Assembly: GCA_028023455.1 (NCBI GenBank)
Contig: JAQFVV010000206.1
Span: 614,001-678,000 of the forward strand
DNA length: 64,000 nt
Direction of reading: 5' to 3'
From: Epiperipatus broadwayi
Taxonomy: Eukaryota > Onychophora > Udeonychophora > Euonychophora > Peripatidae
Shown: piece by piece, positions 49,155 through 61,260 of the stretch
Layout: every line of letters begins with the position of its first letter
Position numbering within the stretch: position 1 is the first letter of the stretch
Program-made: the position numbers and the translations under genes
The notes under the pieces: generated by a model
Seen by the model: only the letters and a program-made list of their open reading frames with translations
Database searches by the model: none
What the model was told of the DNA's origin: nothing

Positions 49155-49546
49155 ATATAGAAGGTAATCATCCCTTACTGTTAAACAGTACTGTTAATAC
49201 TGCAAGGATACTCTCACCCCAGCCACAAAATAGAGACATTGAGAAAATAAGAATGACCATTTTATTTTCAAATTCAAATGCACTTATATTAACCAATCTT
49301 AAGAGTCTAAAAGTAAATTATAACATTTCAGAAGTGTTAATAAGATTATTAAAAAAAGAAAAGAAATGGATTTAAAGTTGAAATTTTATATATTCGAGAC
49401 ACTTAAGATTGGCTCATATAAGTGTATTTGAGTTTGTAGATGGTCATTTTTATTTTCTCAAATCTTATGGTTGGGATACGAGTATCCTTGCAATTTTAAC
49501 ATCACTATTCAATGGTTCTGGTGAGGAGGGATGATTATCTTCTATA
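49155..49546. mobile_element. foldback MITE with long inverted arms
   Basis: The left arm from ATATAGAAGGTAATCATCCC (49155) through CTGCAAGGATACTC and GAATGACCAT to CCAATCTTAAG (about 49303) is repeated inverted on the right, from CTTAAGATTGG (49407) to ATGATTATCTTCTATAT (49546). Arms are about 150 bases with moderate divergence, around a centre of roughly 100 bases. There is no coding capacity. This is the layout of a foldback or MITE-type DNA transposon. Confidence 0.75.
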
Positions 49547-52040
49547 TAATTACAATCTAAACACTGCCCTTGTAAAATTTATTGAATATTACATAAAATG
49601 AAGAAAAATATCAGTATGGAAAATGAGAATTAATAACAAATATTATGTAAATGACAAAGTATTAAATAAAAAGATTGAATGTGAATAATTGAATAATTCA
49701 TTATTTGGGAATTCGTAAGAAGTTCAAATACCAGCAATAGCCTATCTAAATCATGATCTGGAACCTTAAGCTCCATAATTTGCCATTCTATAACTGAACA
49801 CAATTACACCGGATTAAAAGTTGAAGAAATGTTGAAAATAGTATACATTGGATAAAAATCGGTCCAAAAAAATTGTATTTTGAAAACACATCACAAAATA
49901 ATTAGAATGGATAGATATGAACTGCACAAGGTTAAACATTCTGCATATCTTGGAAAATATAATTCTAAAAAGAATTAATTCCTGAAAAATTTAGCCTTAA
50001 TTAAATTTGTATACAGGCCATGCACATAATATAGAAGAATCAAAAAAATTTCTGCTTCAAACCAATAGAGGCTGTGGACATGTATATGTTTGATAGTGTT
50101 GCATTAAGGCTGAGAAACATGAATAATGACAAAGAAATCACTGGAAAAAAATATTTGCATTTAAAAAAGAATCACATTAAAAAAATTGAGAAAAAAGTAT
50201 CTTATAAAGAATTGATCAATAAGTGAAACAGGTCAAAATGTAGTCAAGAATGTTATAGAATAAAAGCAATTAACTGTTCAACATTTGTTAAATATAAGAA
50301 ATTATAAATGTTAATATATGGTAATGCACAAAACAAAACATAAAATCAGGAAAGATATCATTAAAAATATATATGAAAGCTCATATTGTACTTGCTTCAC
50401 CTTTTAATAGAGAGTAGTTTTCTCTTTAGGTTTATTTTATACAAAAATTTCCAAGTTTCTTGCAATGATATGACTGAATAAATATGTATATTATGTACTC
50501 AAAATTTGAATTGTGTGCTATGCTTGCAAAAATGCTTCTTAATACACAATCTGTAATTTGTGAAAATTCAGCAATAAAATAATAAAAATGAAATGATGTG
50601 AATAGCAATTAACTATAGACATTTTGCATTTATAATTAAAACTATGTAATTCACATCTTTCTGGTGTGATTTTATATCACAATACTGATAAATTTTCTGT
50701 AGCTCTTATGGAAAATCTGTGGTATGAATGCCAGAAGTGGCACAAAAGAAAATTTTGATGGCATGCATAAAGGAATGCAATTCTGTTGGGTGAAAAAATT
50801 ACAAAAATTAATCATAATGCACCCTGTTTTGTAGTAGATACATATATTTCCTTTCATTTTTAATTATGCATGCATAAATAATAGCTATCTTTATTATTCA
50901 TGACTTCATAAAAAGTTTAAGCACTTAAAGTAATAATACTGGAATCAATCCAAGAACTTTATTCTCCAAAGTCTGATGCTCTATCACTTTATTAAACTTG
51001 ACCAGGCATTTATATTTGCTCCAGTAACTTATATACACCAAGCAGCATGATGGAAGTGTTTTAAAAAGTCCCAAATGCATTATTTACATGGTAGTTTACC
51101 AAAGATGGTACAGAAATGGATACTACAGTGTAGATGTATTTTAAAGTAATTATTATATTTACACATATAAAATAAATTGAATTCATTTTTAATGATAAAA
51201 AAACAATTTTGTCACATGTACTAAGAAGAGCTTGTTAATTCTTTTAACATAGTATGCCTAATTTTTTAAACATAGCATGCTTTTAATTAGCTTGCAGTCA
51301 TAATTATAGCATGAACATTTATTATGTAATTTATCAAGATAAAAGCTTTCAGTACATGAGTTACAAAATGTTTGTTGTACAGGTATTTTTCTTAATGTTT
51401 TTATAGAACATTTTTGCTTTTCTAATTAACTTGATTTATGTAAATAAAAAATAAAAATTATTTGAATCAAACAGCAGAGAATTTCAAAGTTGGTGGACAG
51501 AAGAAAATATGGCATGATTAATAAAAATAAATAAAATGGTTTATGATTTGAGATAGTATTATGCAGAACCTCACAGTTAAACTCATTACTAAATAAATAA
51601 CTGACAGTGTTTGCTTTTATTAAATCATTTAACAAACAAATTGGACATCACAGTTCTGGCTTTTTACTACATTGTATATCCGAGTGTTTTATGTGTCATT
51701 GCTTTGTAACAAAATTAGTCAATTTTATATCCACGTGTGATTTAAATTAATGAAAATTACTGGTACTGTTAAATAAAGTAAACTCATTAAATAATAGCTA
51801 TTTGTGTACAATAAGTATCTGATAGTTATGTCATGGAAAAGTTCTTCAAAGATGTGTTGAGTATGTAGAAAAAATTAAACTTTTTTATATATAATGAAGA
51901 TATCTTTGAACAAATCAGTTGATTAATGAACTTCAAATGGATTTCAAAATTAATGTTTCTACTGGTGTGTCTTCCACTTAAATGAATGAAATACTAATCT
52001 ACAAAGTATTAATAAACAGTCAATATCATAAACAGTGAGG
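49547..52040. other. AT-rich sequence, nothing recognised
   Basis: No gene, element or structure supported. Confidence 0.45.
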
Positions 52041-52048
52041 ACCTCTCT

Positions 52049-52130
52049 GGGGGGGGCCAAACCACGAACCCCAGGGTGGGGGGGGGGGGGGGGGTGGGTT
52101 CGGGAAAATTTTTGTTTGGGGGGTGGTGGC
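52049..52130. repeat. G-rich tract (possible G-quadruplex or artefact)
   Basis: Plus-strand G runs of 8 (52049-52056), 17 (52078-52094), 3, 3 and 6 within about 80 bases of an otherwise AT-rich region. Enough runs exist for an intramolecular G-quadruplex. A 17-base G homopolymer is also a common place for sequencing or assembly error. Proline-rich frames on the minus strand are a by-product. Confidence 0.7.
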
Positions 52131-53060
52131 ACATCTTTTATAAAAATTTTTGAAGGAAAAAACAAACCCCTCTTATATTATAACATATTTAAAAGAAAGA
52201 GAATGATTTATGAATTATTTATTTAATTTTTTTTTTTTTTAGTCAATATCATGTTTCATTTAATCAAAGCAATCAAGCTTAATTAAAAAAAATTATAAAT
52301 ATTTTCCAAATACAAAAAAAATATATGCATATATAGAATCTCATAAGAAACCAAATCAAGATAAATTAGCACAAGCATTTTCTACCATAATTCTATCAAA
52401 GAATAATAAATTTCCTTGAAGAGACAATTTAAAGAAACCTTCAAATCTATTTTTTATCCAGATACAACATCAGCAGATAAATTTAATTTGAATTATATAC
52501 AATTGAAATTAATTAATTTTTAATTTAGTACTATATGGAAACAAAAGTTTATTGATTTGATAAATGATTTGGAAATAATTAAAAATGATAGATTATTGAG
52601 TGTAGAAAAAATAATACTGAAGATAAAAAATATTAAAATCTTGGAATGCTATTTGCGGAATTCGTCAATGGTTTAAAAATATTAACGACTGTTATATTAT
52701 CTTTTCCTCTACTTGAGCAAATGATTCATTAATTTCATAACACAATGACGATGAATCTAATTCAGTATGTACGTATTAAAAGTGACAAAATATGAGTGGG
52801 TCCGCATCTAATGTACCACACTAAAAATCTCATTCAGAAATATATGTTTATAACAATTCCATTTTGCAAAATACTGTTATAATTTTTATATTTTTTTCAT
52901 TATTAAAAAATTGTTTGGAAGGTCTGTAAATGGATAAATATTTATAAATTTTTGGCTCAAACACACAAGAAGATTTATCTTGGCTGTCATTGAACCAAGA
53001 ATATTAATTTTATCTTTATAGATTTGACCATTACTTGAATAAAAAAAGTTGAGCAGTAAT
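52131..53060. other. AT-rich sequence, nothing recognised
   Basis: No gene or shared repeat supported. Confidence 0.45.
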
Positions 53061-53061
53061 A

Positions 53062-53660
53062 TGAAGTTTTTTTGACACACTTCAAAAAGTAAACTGTTAG
53101 ACAAATTTTCCTCTTAGAAATTTTTAATTCTACTGATCTAAACTTTGTTGTTGTGTCTCTCTCATAACTAACTTTAATAAATTAAATAGACAATTCAAAT
53201 TAATATAAGATTTAGTATTTTACTTATTGGCAAAGCAAAATTACAAATATTAGGATAAATTACATTCTTACATAATACAATAATATACATAGGATATAAA
53301 ATCTATGGCACAAAAAATAAATTTTAATAGGACTTGAAAAAAATCCTTAGGTCTATGGATGTAACCTTTGGGTTAGATGATATCTGGGTCTTCTTCTATC
53401 ACAATCACTTCAGTTGAAGTTGCCAAAATTAGCTGGCTTAATTGGTATATTTTTTTTACTTTTTTGAATAACTATTGTATTTTTCAAATTAATGTTTATA
53501 GTTAATGTTTCTCTACGATGAGATAATTAACTTTTTCTTAATTAATCTACAGATTACTATCTTTATCCAAAGTCTATTTTAATAAATTAAATCAGTAACT
53601 TTCTTTCTATTAATAATTTATCTATGTTTGATTCTTTTATTCTAATCAATTTAAATTGAT
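53062..53660 (-). repeat. 3' LTR of Gypsy element 2
   Basis: It pairs with the copy at 57371-58383 through a T run then CACTTC/CCTCAAA-GAGTAAA, GACAAATTT, CTAACTTTAATAAATTAAAT, TCTTACATAATA and GTCTATTTTAATA. A purine-rich stretch on the minus strand (ACGAAAAAGAAAAG near 53658-53672) is placed like a polypurine tract. Confidence 0.6.
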
Positions 53661-53989
53661 CTTTTCTTTTTCGTTTTTATTCAAATAAAACATTAACTCC
53701 TTTTACTCTAGATATACTGATTTTTAATATTAATCTTAATTGCAGACATAATTTTCCAAATACTTTAGTTTCTTTTTTACTTTTGCTTCTCTGATTTTCT
53801 AAGCTAAATGTCTTTGCCCATGCTGTTCCTTCTGTTTCTCTTGAAAGTCTATCATATTGATTGTTTATTTTGGATTTATGTAATCTTCTGGCTCTGGAAC
53901 TTCATTTTGATGGATGGAGTTTATATGGCATCTATATTCATCCCAGTCTTCAGTCTTTACTTATAGAATATTTTTGGAAATCACAGCTT

Positions 53990-54260
53990 CTATTTTTTTT
54001 CTTAACCCAGCTATTTCTTAAACTGTGCCAAGCCTAAACCTTATCATTAAATTTATATTTGGAATCTTTGGTTTTTAGTATTGGTAACAATAGAATCAAT
54101 TTAATTGTAATTCTTTTCCCTATCAATAATTCTGCTGGAATCTTTCCAAAGGAAGCTGAAGATTTTGGATATATGTATAATAGTGGCATATACAAAGCTT
54201 CCTGTAAATCAGTATTATTAGCTTTATTCTTCATTGATAGCCTTTTCAGCTAATTCTTTT
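53990..54260 (-). pseudogene. Gypsy element 2 integrase C-terminal remnant
   Basis: The minus strand encodes ASFGKIPAELLIGKRI at about 54165-54118, equivalent to the TGxSPAELLFGRR block that follows the catalytic Glu region of Gypsy integrases. The core DDE region upstream (54300-54800) is too eroded to read. Confidence 0.55.
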
Positions 54261-54859
54261 AACTCAGGGAGGGAAAGGGGTGATAGAAGATATGGAAAAC
54301 CCCATGCCTTTATTGTCTCCTTAAATTTGTCCAATAAGTTTGTTATCTAAATCTAACACTTCTGGGATTCTATAATAAAAGAATATTTCAGAAAGACTTT
54401 TCATGGTTTTGGTATTTTTCATTAACTGTAAATAAAGCCAAATATACATCTATCATTATAGTATTATATGTTTTATACATAGTTTACATAGACTCTCTGC
54501 CATAACCTCAAGCCATCTAATGTACAGTGTTCTTGGCATAATGCTGTTTTGTTGACTTTCCTCTCATGTTTTTATATAATCTTTAATATCTACCTTGGCC
54601 ACCAAACAAAACATCTTCTTTAAGTATTATTTTTAATATTTTCTCTCTTTTCTGGACTAGACCATAAATATGTAGTTTTTTGACAATGATAATTGCTCCA
54701 TTATATTTAAAATGATAATAATATGCTAGGTTATTTGTCAGGTAAGTCTCTGCTAATCCACTGGATTAATATTTTATAACTCATCATTTTTTGTCCATTC
54801 ATCCACCATTGTATTGTTCAAAACTTTATTTTCTATAGAATCAATGCAATTTATCCAAA

Positions 54860-55480
54860 GGATTATAATTATGTACTTTATGTTTACATGGGATACATGA
54901 TATTGCATCAGCATCCGTTATTTGTTTTCCCTATATATAACAATGTATACTTATATTCCAACAGAATGTCATGCTACTAAATCATGTATGGGATGTGATG
55001 AATGGGCTTTAATTTTGTTTTTGAAAATATATCCAGTAGAGACTTATGATTCAATATAATCTCAGTAATATTTCATATATGTCTACTGGTAAATTTCTTC
55101 ACAGCAAATATCATACAAAGTGCCTCTTTATCTAACTGATTGACAAAGATCTTGATTCATGTGCTATGAGAGTCATATGCTATAGGTCACTCACCTTTAT
55201 TAAATTTGTGGATTATGCTCTGTTGCCTAAGTTATATTTAAGTTCTCATTGTAGTTTTTTTTTTACTCTTCACTCCAGATCCATTTTTGATCTTTACTTA
55301 ATAGATCATATAAATGACTACATATGTTTTATTTAAAAACTCAAAAAAATTTACAAGACCTAAAACTACTTGAAATTCTTTGATAGATTTAAGAGTGGTG
55401 TGGTTTTTTAATGCTTATCATTTATTTAGAAAATGGTCTTATTACTTTTTCTGCCATATTATGGCCTACAAGTTCTAGTT
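54860..55480 (-). pseudogene. Gypsy element 2 RT end and RNase H remnant
   Basis: Broken minus-strand frames show VVLGLVNFF near 55360 (RT FLGLxNYY), LLSKDQKWIWSEE near 55290, IFAVKKF near 55100, LNHKSLLDIFSKTK near 55055 (TDHKSL with T and D altered) and GKQITDADAISCIP near 54920 (GKxNxxADALSRxP). They stand in the normal RT-RNase H-linker order. Confidence 0.7.
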
Positions 55481-56439
55481 TATTTATCTTTCATATGCAT
55501 TTTTTTCCATTTAATTGTTTAATTTTTTACATTCTCTTTTAATCTGGTATTTGAGTTATTTTTCTGATGTGGTTAATATATTATCATAGTATGAAATTAT
55601 TCCAATTATTTTTTTAGAAGTGAATATTCCAAAAGATAGATAATACCCTTTAAATAATCCAATATGCATTTATTAACATAAGTATTTTTTACTGATTTTT
55701 TTTTTGTAGGGATTTATTGGAATGCTGACTTCAAATCTAGCTTAGACAAAAAAACTACAATTTTAAAATTGAGCTATTACTTCATGAATATTAGGGAGTG
55801 GGTACACATCTTTTTACAGATTTTTTTTTTACTGTCATACAATAGTCTCCACAGTTTCACATCTATCCATATGGTGTAACTATACTTACTATAGGTATTG
55901 CTTTCAAAATTTTTATAGAACTCAATATTCCATTTATTATCATATCTCAGAGATTTTCTTTAACTTTTTTATGAATAGCAAATCATCAATAGTTTCAATG
56001 GAGATGCATTTATTCTGTTTAATTATTTTGAATTTATTTTTTATTATATAATCTCTATTTATATAAGCTTAAACCACTCATATATTATTATTAAATTAAT
56101 ATTTTTCTTTACAATATATAAATTTATCATTGCACTTCTATTATTTAATTTTATGGGAACTTGTACTAATTCCAGATTTTGTTCTATTCCTATCTTATGC
56201 TATTATTCTTAAGTTAGTATGCATATGATCTAAATTTATTTTTTCCCACAATTTTTCCCTAATCATTATTTGATATTATAGAAATACTCAATCTGTTATT
56301 GATTTCCATTTTAATTTTCTCTGAAAATATATGTATTGGAATTAGCATTTGGTCAATCTCCTTTTTTTTTTTAAATTTCATCAAGTGTATTAAAAATATT
56401 AATTTTCTTTTTTAACAGTTGTATTTTTTTTTTCGTTTT

Positions 56440-56570
56440 TGTTTTACACATTTTTTCCAAATTTCTTTTACAATTGCATTTATTGCATTGTTTATTTTTT
56501 CTTTTGCATTTTTCACTTGATGATCTATTTTACCACATCACAAACAAATGAATTTTTTATATTTTCAGTA
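56440..56570 (-). pseudogene. Gypsy element 2 gag zinc-knuckle remnant
   Basis: Minus-strand frame with CKRKNKQCNKCNCKRNLEK followed by MC: a C-x2-C-x4-(H)-x4-C nucleocapsid knuckle in which the His codon has been replaced. Its place, upstream of the RT remnants, fits gag. Confidence 0.45.
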
Positions 56571-57360
56571 CTATCCATTTTATTTTTTTTACTTTCTGAA
56601 TTGTTCTAATTTATCATTTAATTTTAGTGTCTGGAAATTTCTTGTTTGATCTAAGACTACTTTGTAAGCTATTCTTATCTATATCACTTCTTTGTAGATC
56701 CAAATCACTATTTGCCAGTAGCTGCTGATGAGCTTATCTTCAGACTTATCCAAAAAAGATGATCCAGAAGAGACACTTTTATAAAATCTTTAAAATCAAT
56801 ATGCTCTTAGTTCAAAATGCTTGAGTCTGTCTTATTTAGATATAAATTTAAGTAGAGAAGAAGGTGGGTCACATCTTTTTCTCATAGTTCTGACTTGGGT
56901 TTTAGAATTAAGAGTTTCACATGCAGTCATTATTACATCTGATTGGCTGTCACATAGCATTTTTAAATCGTATCTGTGAAAGGTTTTAGCCTTTCACATT
57001 CTTACTATCATCTGTTTGTGCTTAATAAATTTAATATATTTACATTTGTTAATATAATCTAATAACATAATGATTAGGAGTAAGAATAAAATAGTTATTT
57101 TCTTTATCAATCACTTCAGTAAAAGTAAGATCATCTGATTAAATTAGATTAGATAATGTTTTGTTAAATCTATGACTTTAGTGCTGGTGAAACAATCAAG
57201 CTGCTAAAATTCTAGTTGTTTTAAATAGTTTAGTCATTTTCTGAGAATATTAATGTTAACCTTATCTATATTTGTCTGTTCTAACATTTTCAGATTTTTT
57301 AGTGCCTTAAATTTCTATTTTCTTTCTCTATAAAATATCTTTCTTCCAAAGTTTTAAACA

Positions 57361-57370
57361 AACTGCGCCA
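57361..57370 (-). other. primer binding site of Gypsy element 2
   Basis: Minus strand TGGCGCAGTT directly after the 5' LTR. TGGCGCAGT is the start of the tRNA-Ser-type primer site known from 17.6/297-like Gypsy elements. Confidence 0.6.
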
Positions 57371-58383
57371 GTTTTTTTTTTTTTTCATCATACCTCAAAG
57401 AGTAAAGTGATGGACAAATTTCCCATTTAGAAATATTAATTCATTAATGAGAACTTATAGATCTAACTTTATTATCGTAACTCTAGATAACTAACCTTAA
57501 TAAATTAAATAGGCAACTCGAATTAAAATAAAGTTTCTATTTTAATTATTAGCAAAACAAAATTATAAATACTAGTGTACAAATCTTGTCTTAAAAGTAT
57601 TTACATATACTTCCTGGGTGTTTAATAAATAATTATAACTTTACAATGGCTTATATATTTCCAGCATAAAGATCGTAACATTAACTTATAGTAAATCACA
57701 AAATTTAATGAATGTTAATTTGTATAGAAAATAGTGAACTTAAACAGTGGAGAGAACAACAACTTCATGCTCCCAAATAAATATGCTTCAAATTGGCCTA
57801 TATAAGTGGAAAGTTAGGTTAAACATAAGATGGCTGCTTTTATTTTTATAGAAGTCGCCATTGTGTGTCATGTTTGAGAGATCCCTCTATTGGCGAAATA
57901 AAGATATTTCTTGACTATTATAAATTTCAAGGCATATTTGATATAGGCTAAAACCTGTCTTAAAAGTGAATATATTCTTACATAATATAACAATATGCAT
58001 AGAATATAAAAAGTTTTGGTACCTAAAATAATAATAAAGATCAAATACGGCCTGAAAAAACCTCTTTGTCTTCATATTTAATCTTCAAGCTAGATGATAC
58101 CAGGATTAAAGTTTCCTCCCTTTGTATGGTAGTCAAACATCAGAACTGAAGTGCCGAAAATATTCTCTCTTTTTTGCATTAGCAGGCTTAATTAGTGTGC
58201 TTTTTACTTTTGGTGTAACATATTTTTCTAATTAATTAATATTTATAATTAATATTTTCCTTTATTAATCTATCTTTATTCAAGTCTATTTTAATAGATT
58301 AAGACAATAAGCCATTTCTATTTTTAATTTATCTTTAATTAAATTAACTTTTTTGTTATTTTTAAAATTATTTTAAACTGCCT
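57371..58383 (-). repeat. 5' LTR of Gypsy element 2, with an insertion
   Basis: It matches the other LTR from the T run at 57371 to about 58380, except for about 357 bases at 57599-57955 that are missing from the partner LTR. Confidence 0.6.
57599..57955. mobile_element. insertion within the LTR, 12-bp flanking repeats
   Basis: The 357-bp segment lies between two copies of TGTCTTAAAAGT (57587-57598 and 57956-57967) and is absent from the sister LTR. The 12-bp repeats look like a target-site duplication. No A/B boxes, terminal inverted repeats or coding capacity were recognised, so its class is unknown. Confidence 0.5.
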
Positions 58384-60725
58384 TTTTTATTATTATTTAA
58401 ACATCGCAGTTGTTCATCAACAGTAATTTAAATAAATAGAGGAATAAAGATAAAATTGGTTCCTCCATTTAATTTCACCTGCATCATCAATTCCATCAGA
58501 AATCATTGTTCAACATGAAACAGTTGTATATATTTATAGTCATTATGATCTTTATTCATGCATATTTGTTTACAAATCTTTGCCCTTTTACTCCAATAAC
58601 AAACTGTCTAGTTTTAAAATTTTGTATAATAAAAGAAACTTGTTGTTCAACATGAAACTGGCTTTACTGATAATTTGTATAATTAAAAACTATTAGAAAC
58701 TGATGTTAATAAAATATTCTCCTATTCTCAAATAATAGATCTTTAGACTTCTATCAAAAATGTAAAGCAACTGATACTAAAACTATAAGGTAAACATCAA
58801 AACATTAATATACTTTATCTCTGAAAATGTAATTCAAAATTATGCCAAACATAAAGTGAAACAAGCCTGGCATGTTGCCAAGGATAGATATACAATCAAC
58901 AAGAAAGAATTTTGTGTCCCCCTTTCAAAAATATGTCTTATGTAATTGTACTTATTTACAATTCAAATTTTATGTAAATTCCCTGCCTTGTTTATTCTCC
59001 AATAAATATCACAAGTCTCTCTTACAATAATATGTGCTCTGAGAATGACTATTAAGTAGTCAAAAGCATGCTAGGTATACCATGCTAATTGAAGGTTAAA
59101 TTAAAGCTATTCTCTAAATCCTTTTGTAGTAGTCAAATTAAAACTGTAAGACTATTTTATTGCACAATCATTAAGATTGTGTTTTTAAGAATAAGTAGTG
59201 CCATTTGATAACATTGTTATGGAGATAGATTATTGCAATGAGTATAGTCAGTGCCATTTTTTTATTCTTTTAAAAATATATTTTTCTCTTTCCATATATT
59301 ATATGCTTTAAGGTTTTTCCTGATACCATGAATGTTTATATAGTTTTTCATAAGCATATATTCCTATGGGTTATTTCACATAAAGTAACTAATGTTAACC
59401 AATATTTTATTAAAACTTTTTTTCTGAATTTATTAATATAAAATATATATTTTGAAATTATTAAATAATAATAATCCAATGCATCATTGCTTCATAATTT
59501 ATTAGATGTTTGAGCATCAGAAGTGACAAAGTAGGGTTGTAATCCATGGACCTTAAACTTCAGAATCTGTCACCTACCACTGTACAAAATGTAATATACA
59601 TGGAAGATCATGATTAAATTAAAACTTTTTCCAATATGATTGCAATCATCTTATATTAGCATAAATTTAACCATCATTAATTATTTTACAACTATAACAT
59701 TTGCAAAAAAAAAAAAAAACTTTTCTGCAGAAAAATTGAGTTAGTTAGTGCACTACCTTAAATTTTGGTTTTCACAAATTTAAAAGTCACTTGTTTGAAT
59801 TGCATGCTAATACTGTTATTAGTCAGGCTAGAAACACCTGAAGAAAAAAATAATACCCTTTGAAATAATGTGTTATATACTACATTAGGTGTTACTGACA
59901 GTATCCAAATGTATTTGGAAAAACATAAATAAAGTTAGAATTTTATCCAATAATATTTATCAATAAAACTAGTTGATATATAGTGAAGGTTTACTATACC
60001 AGAAAGATTTTAAACTTATGATTTTTCTAAAGATTTACAGCTTAGCACTGCTTTTGGCCAGGGCAATTCATATTCATAGGTTAATATGGGTGTGGTTGGA
60101 TAGAAGAGAGAATTTATAAGTTAATTAGTATGCAAATTTGTAGATTTAAATATATCCCCTGCATAATAATGCACCACTGAGTCTTTTTTGTTTATTGTGT
60201 AGGTGTTATTTGTGATAAGCCATGCCATTTAGATTTTCTCTTTTAATCTACTGCATTTGCACTGAATGAAATGATTTCACAATGTTTGAAAGAGAATTAT
60301 AAAGAGACATTGGTTATTATAAATAATACCCACATGATTAAAAAAAAATTCTCATGTATTGCAACATTTATTTTTTTATTAAATTAATGACTTTATTATT
60401 GTAAAAAATGTTTATAAATTGCTACAAAAGTATTTCTAAAGGTTGTCCTACAATGTCTAAAAATAGACTTGGCATCTTTCCTAAAAGTTCAACCTTGTAA
60501 TCACTGCCTGTTCAGCTTTTCTTTTGCTTATTATTCCAGTTGTAAAGCTTCCATACTATTTGAACATCAGTTAAGGCATTGTTTAACATGTTTTATTCCA
60601 AGCTAGTTGTTTTCAGATAAGTTTCATCTATATTGCTCTACCTATTATTACTGCTAACATTTACATAGTTATTGTCAGTATTTGTTGGCGGCAACTTGCC
60701 CTCTTTCATATTTTGTTTATTTAGA
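58384..60725. other. AT-rich sequence, nothing recognised
   Basis: No gene, shared repeat or structure supported. Confidence 0.45.
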
Positions 60726-61260
60726 TCAATCATTTCCCACATCAACTTGAAGGTCATCTGGGGTACATGAAATTGATCCTGAGTTCTTGTCTTGTTTATT
60801 TCTTCCTATAAGATTGGGATAGAGATATGCTGTGGGGTTGTATACTGCTTCACATCTCGTAAGCCACAGGTTGAAAGCAAGGAAGATTGAGCTTCTCACA
60901 GTGGTGAAATCTCCATTATTGACAGTGGGTCTGGTTAGGATAGTTAAATGGAGAGTTTTGCCTTTGTTAGGATAGTTACTGGTTGCTTGATTTGGTGTAT
61001 TGCTTGGATTGTGTTTCAGCAATCATAACGGGAACTGCATCATTCTAAAATATGGGTTATGGTATCCTCTTCTCTCTTGCATAGTGGGCAAATAGGGTCT
61101 AAGTTTCTAAAGCCTCTGCAGTATACCAGAAACCAATTAGTAGGTAAAGCTTCTAAATTTGTTTTCACTAGGAAATCTTAGAATTTAGGTTCAAGTAACC
61201 ATCTTTTGAACTTCTTTAGTATTATATGATTGGTCATGTTCCACAAGGTGGGCTCTGGTT
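60726..61260 (-). pseudogene. LINE zinc-knuckle tail (second copy of MDD-type family)
   Basis: Minus-strand KKFKRWLLEPKF, VKTNLEALPTNWFLVY, then LDPICPLCKREEDTITHIL near 61110-61050. The spacing and residues match the fragment at 35216-35464 (KINLEALPTNYFL ... ICKLCNLAEETIQH). A 98-codon frame continues downstream (61022-60726) with FLAFNLWLTRCEAVYNP and HNPSNTPN, which is probably the region after the knuckle. One stop lies in the knuckle region. The RT is missing. Confidence 0.7.

Larger units (their letters stand above)
53062..58383 (-). mobile_element. Gypsy element 2, near full-length, decayed
   Basis: A Ty3/Gypsy LTR retrotransposon reading right to left: 5' LTR, primer binding site, gag with zinc knuckle, RT, RNase H, integrase, 3' LTR. 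The two LTRs (57371-58383 and 53062-53660) share order and many blocks but differ at very many positions, so insertion is old. No frame stays open for more than about 70 codons. It belongs to another lineage than Gypsy element 1, since LTR, PBS and motifs differ. Confidence 0.75.

Noticed and set aside
51959-52226. Proline- and glycine-rich frames on both strands
   Set aside because: Both are products of the poly-G tract; no domain and no support as genes.
56725-56760. CTGATGAGC match
   Set aside because: No matching stem II closure and GAAA at the right place.
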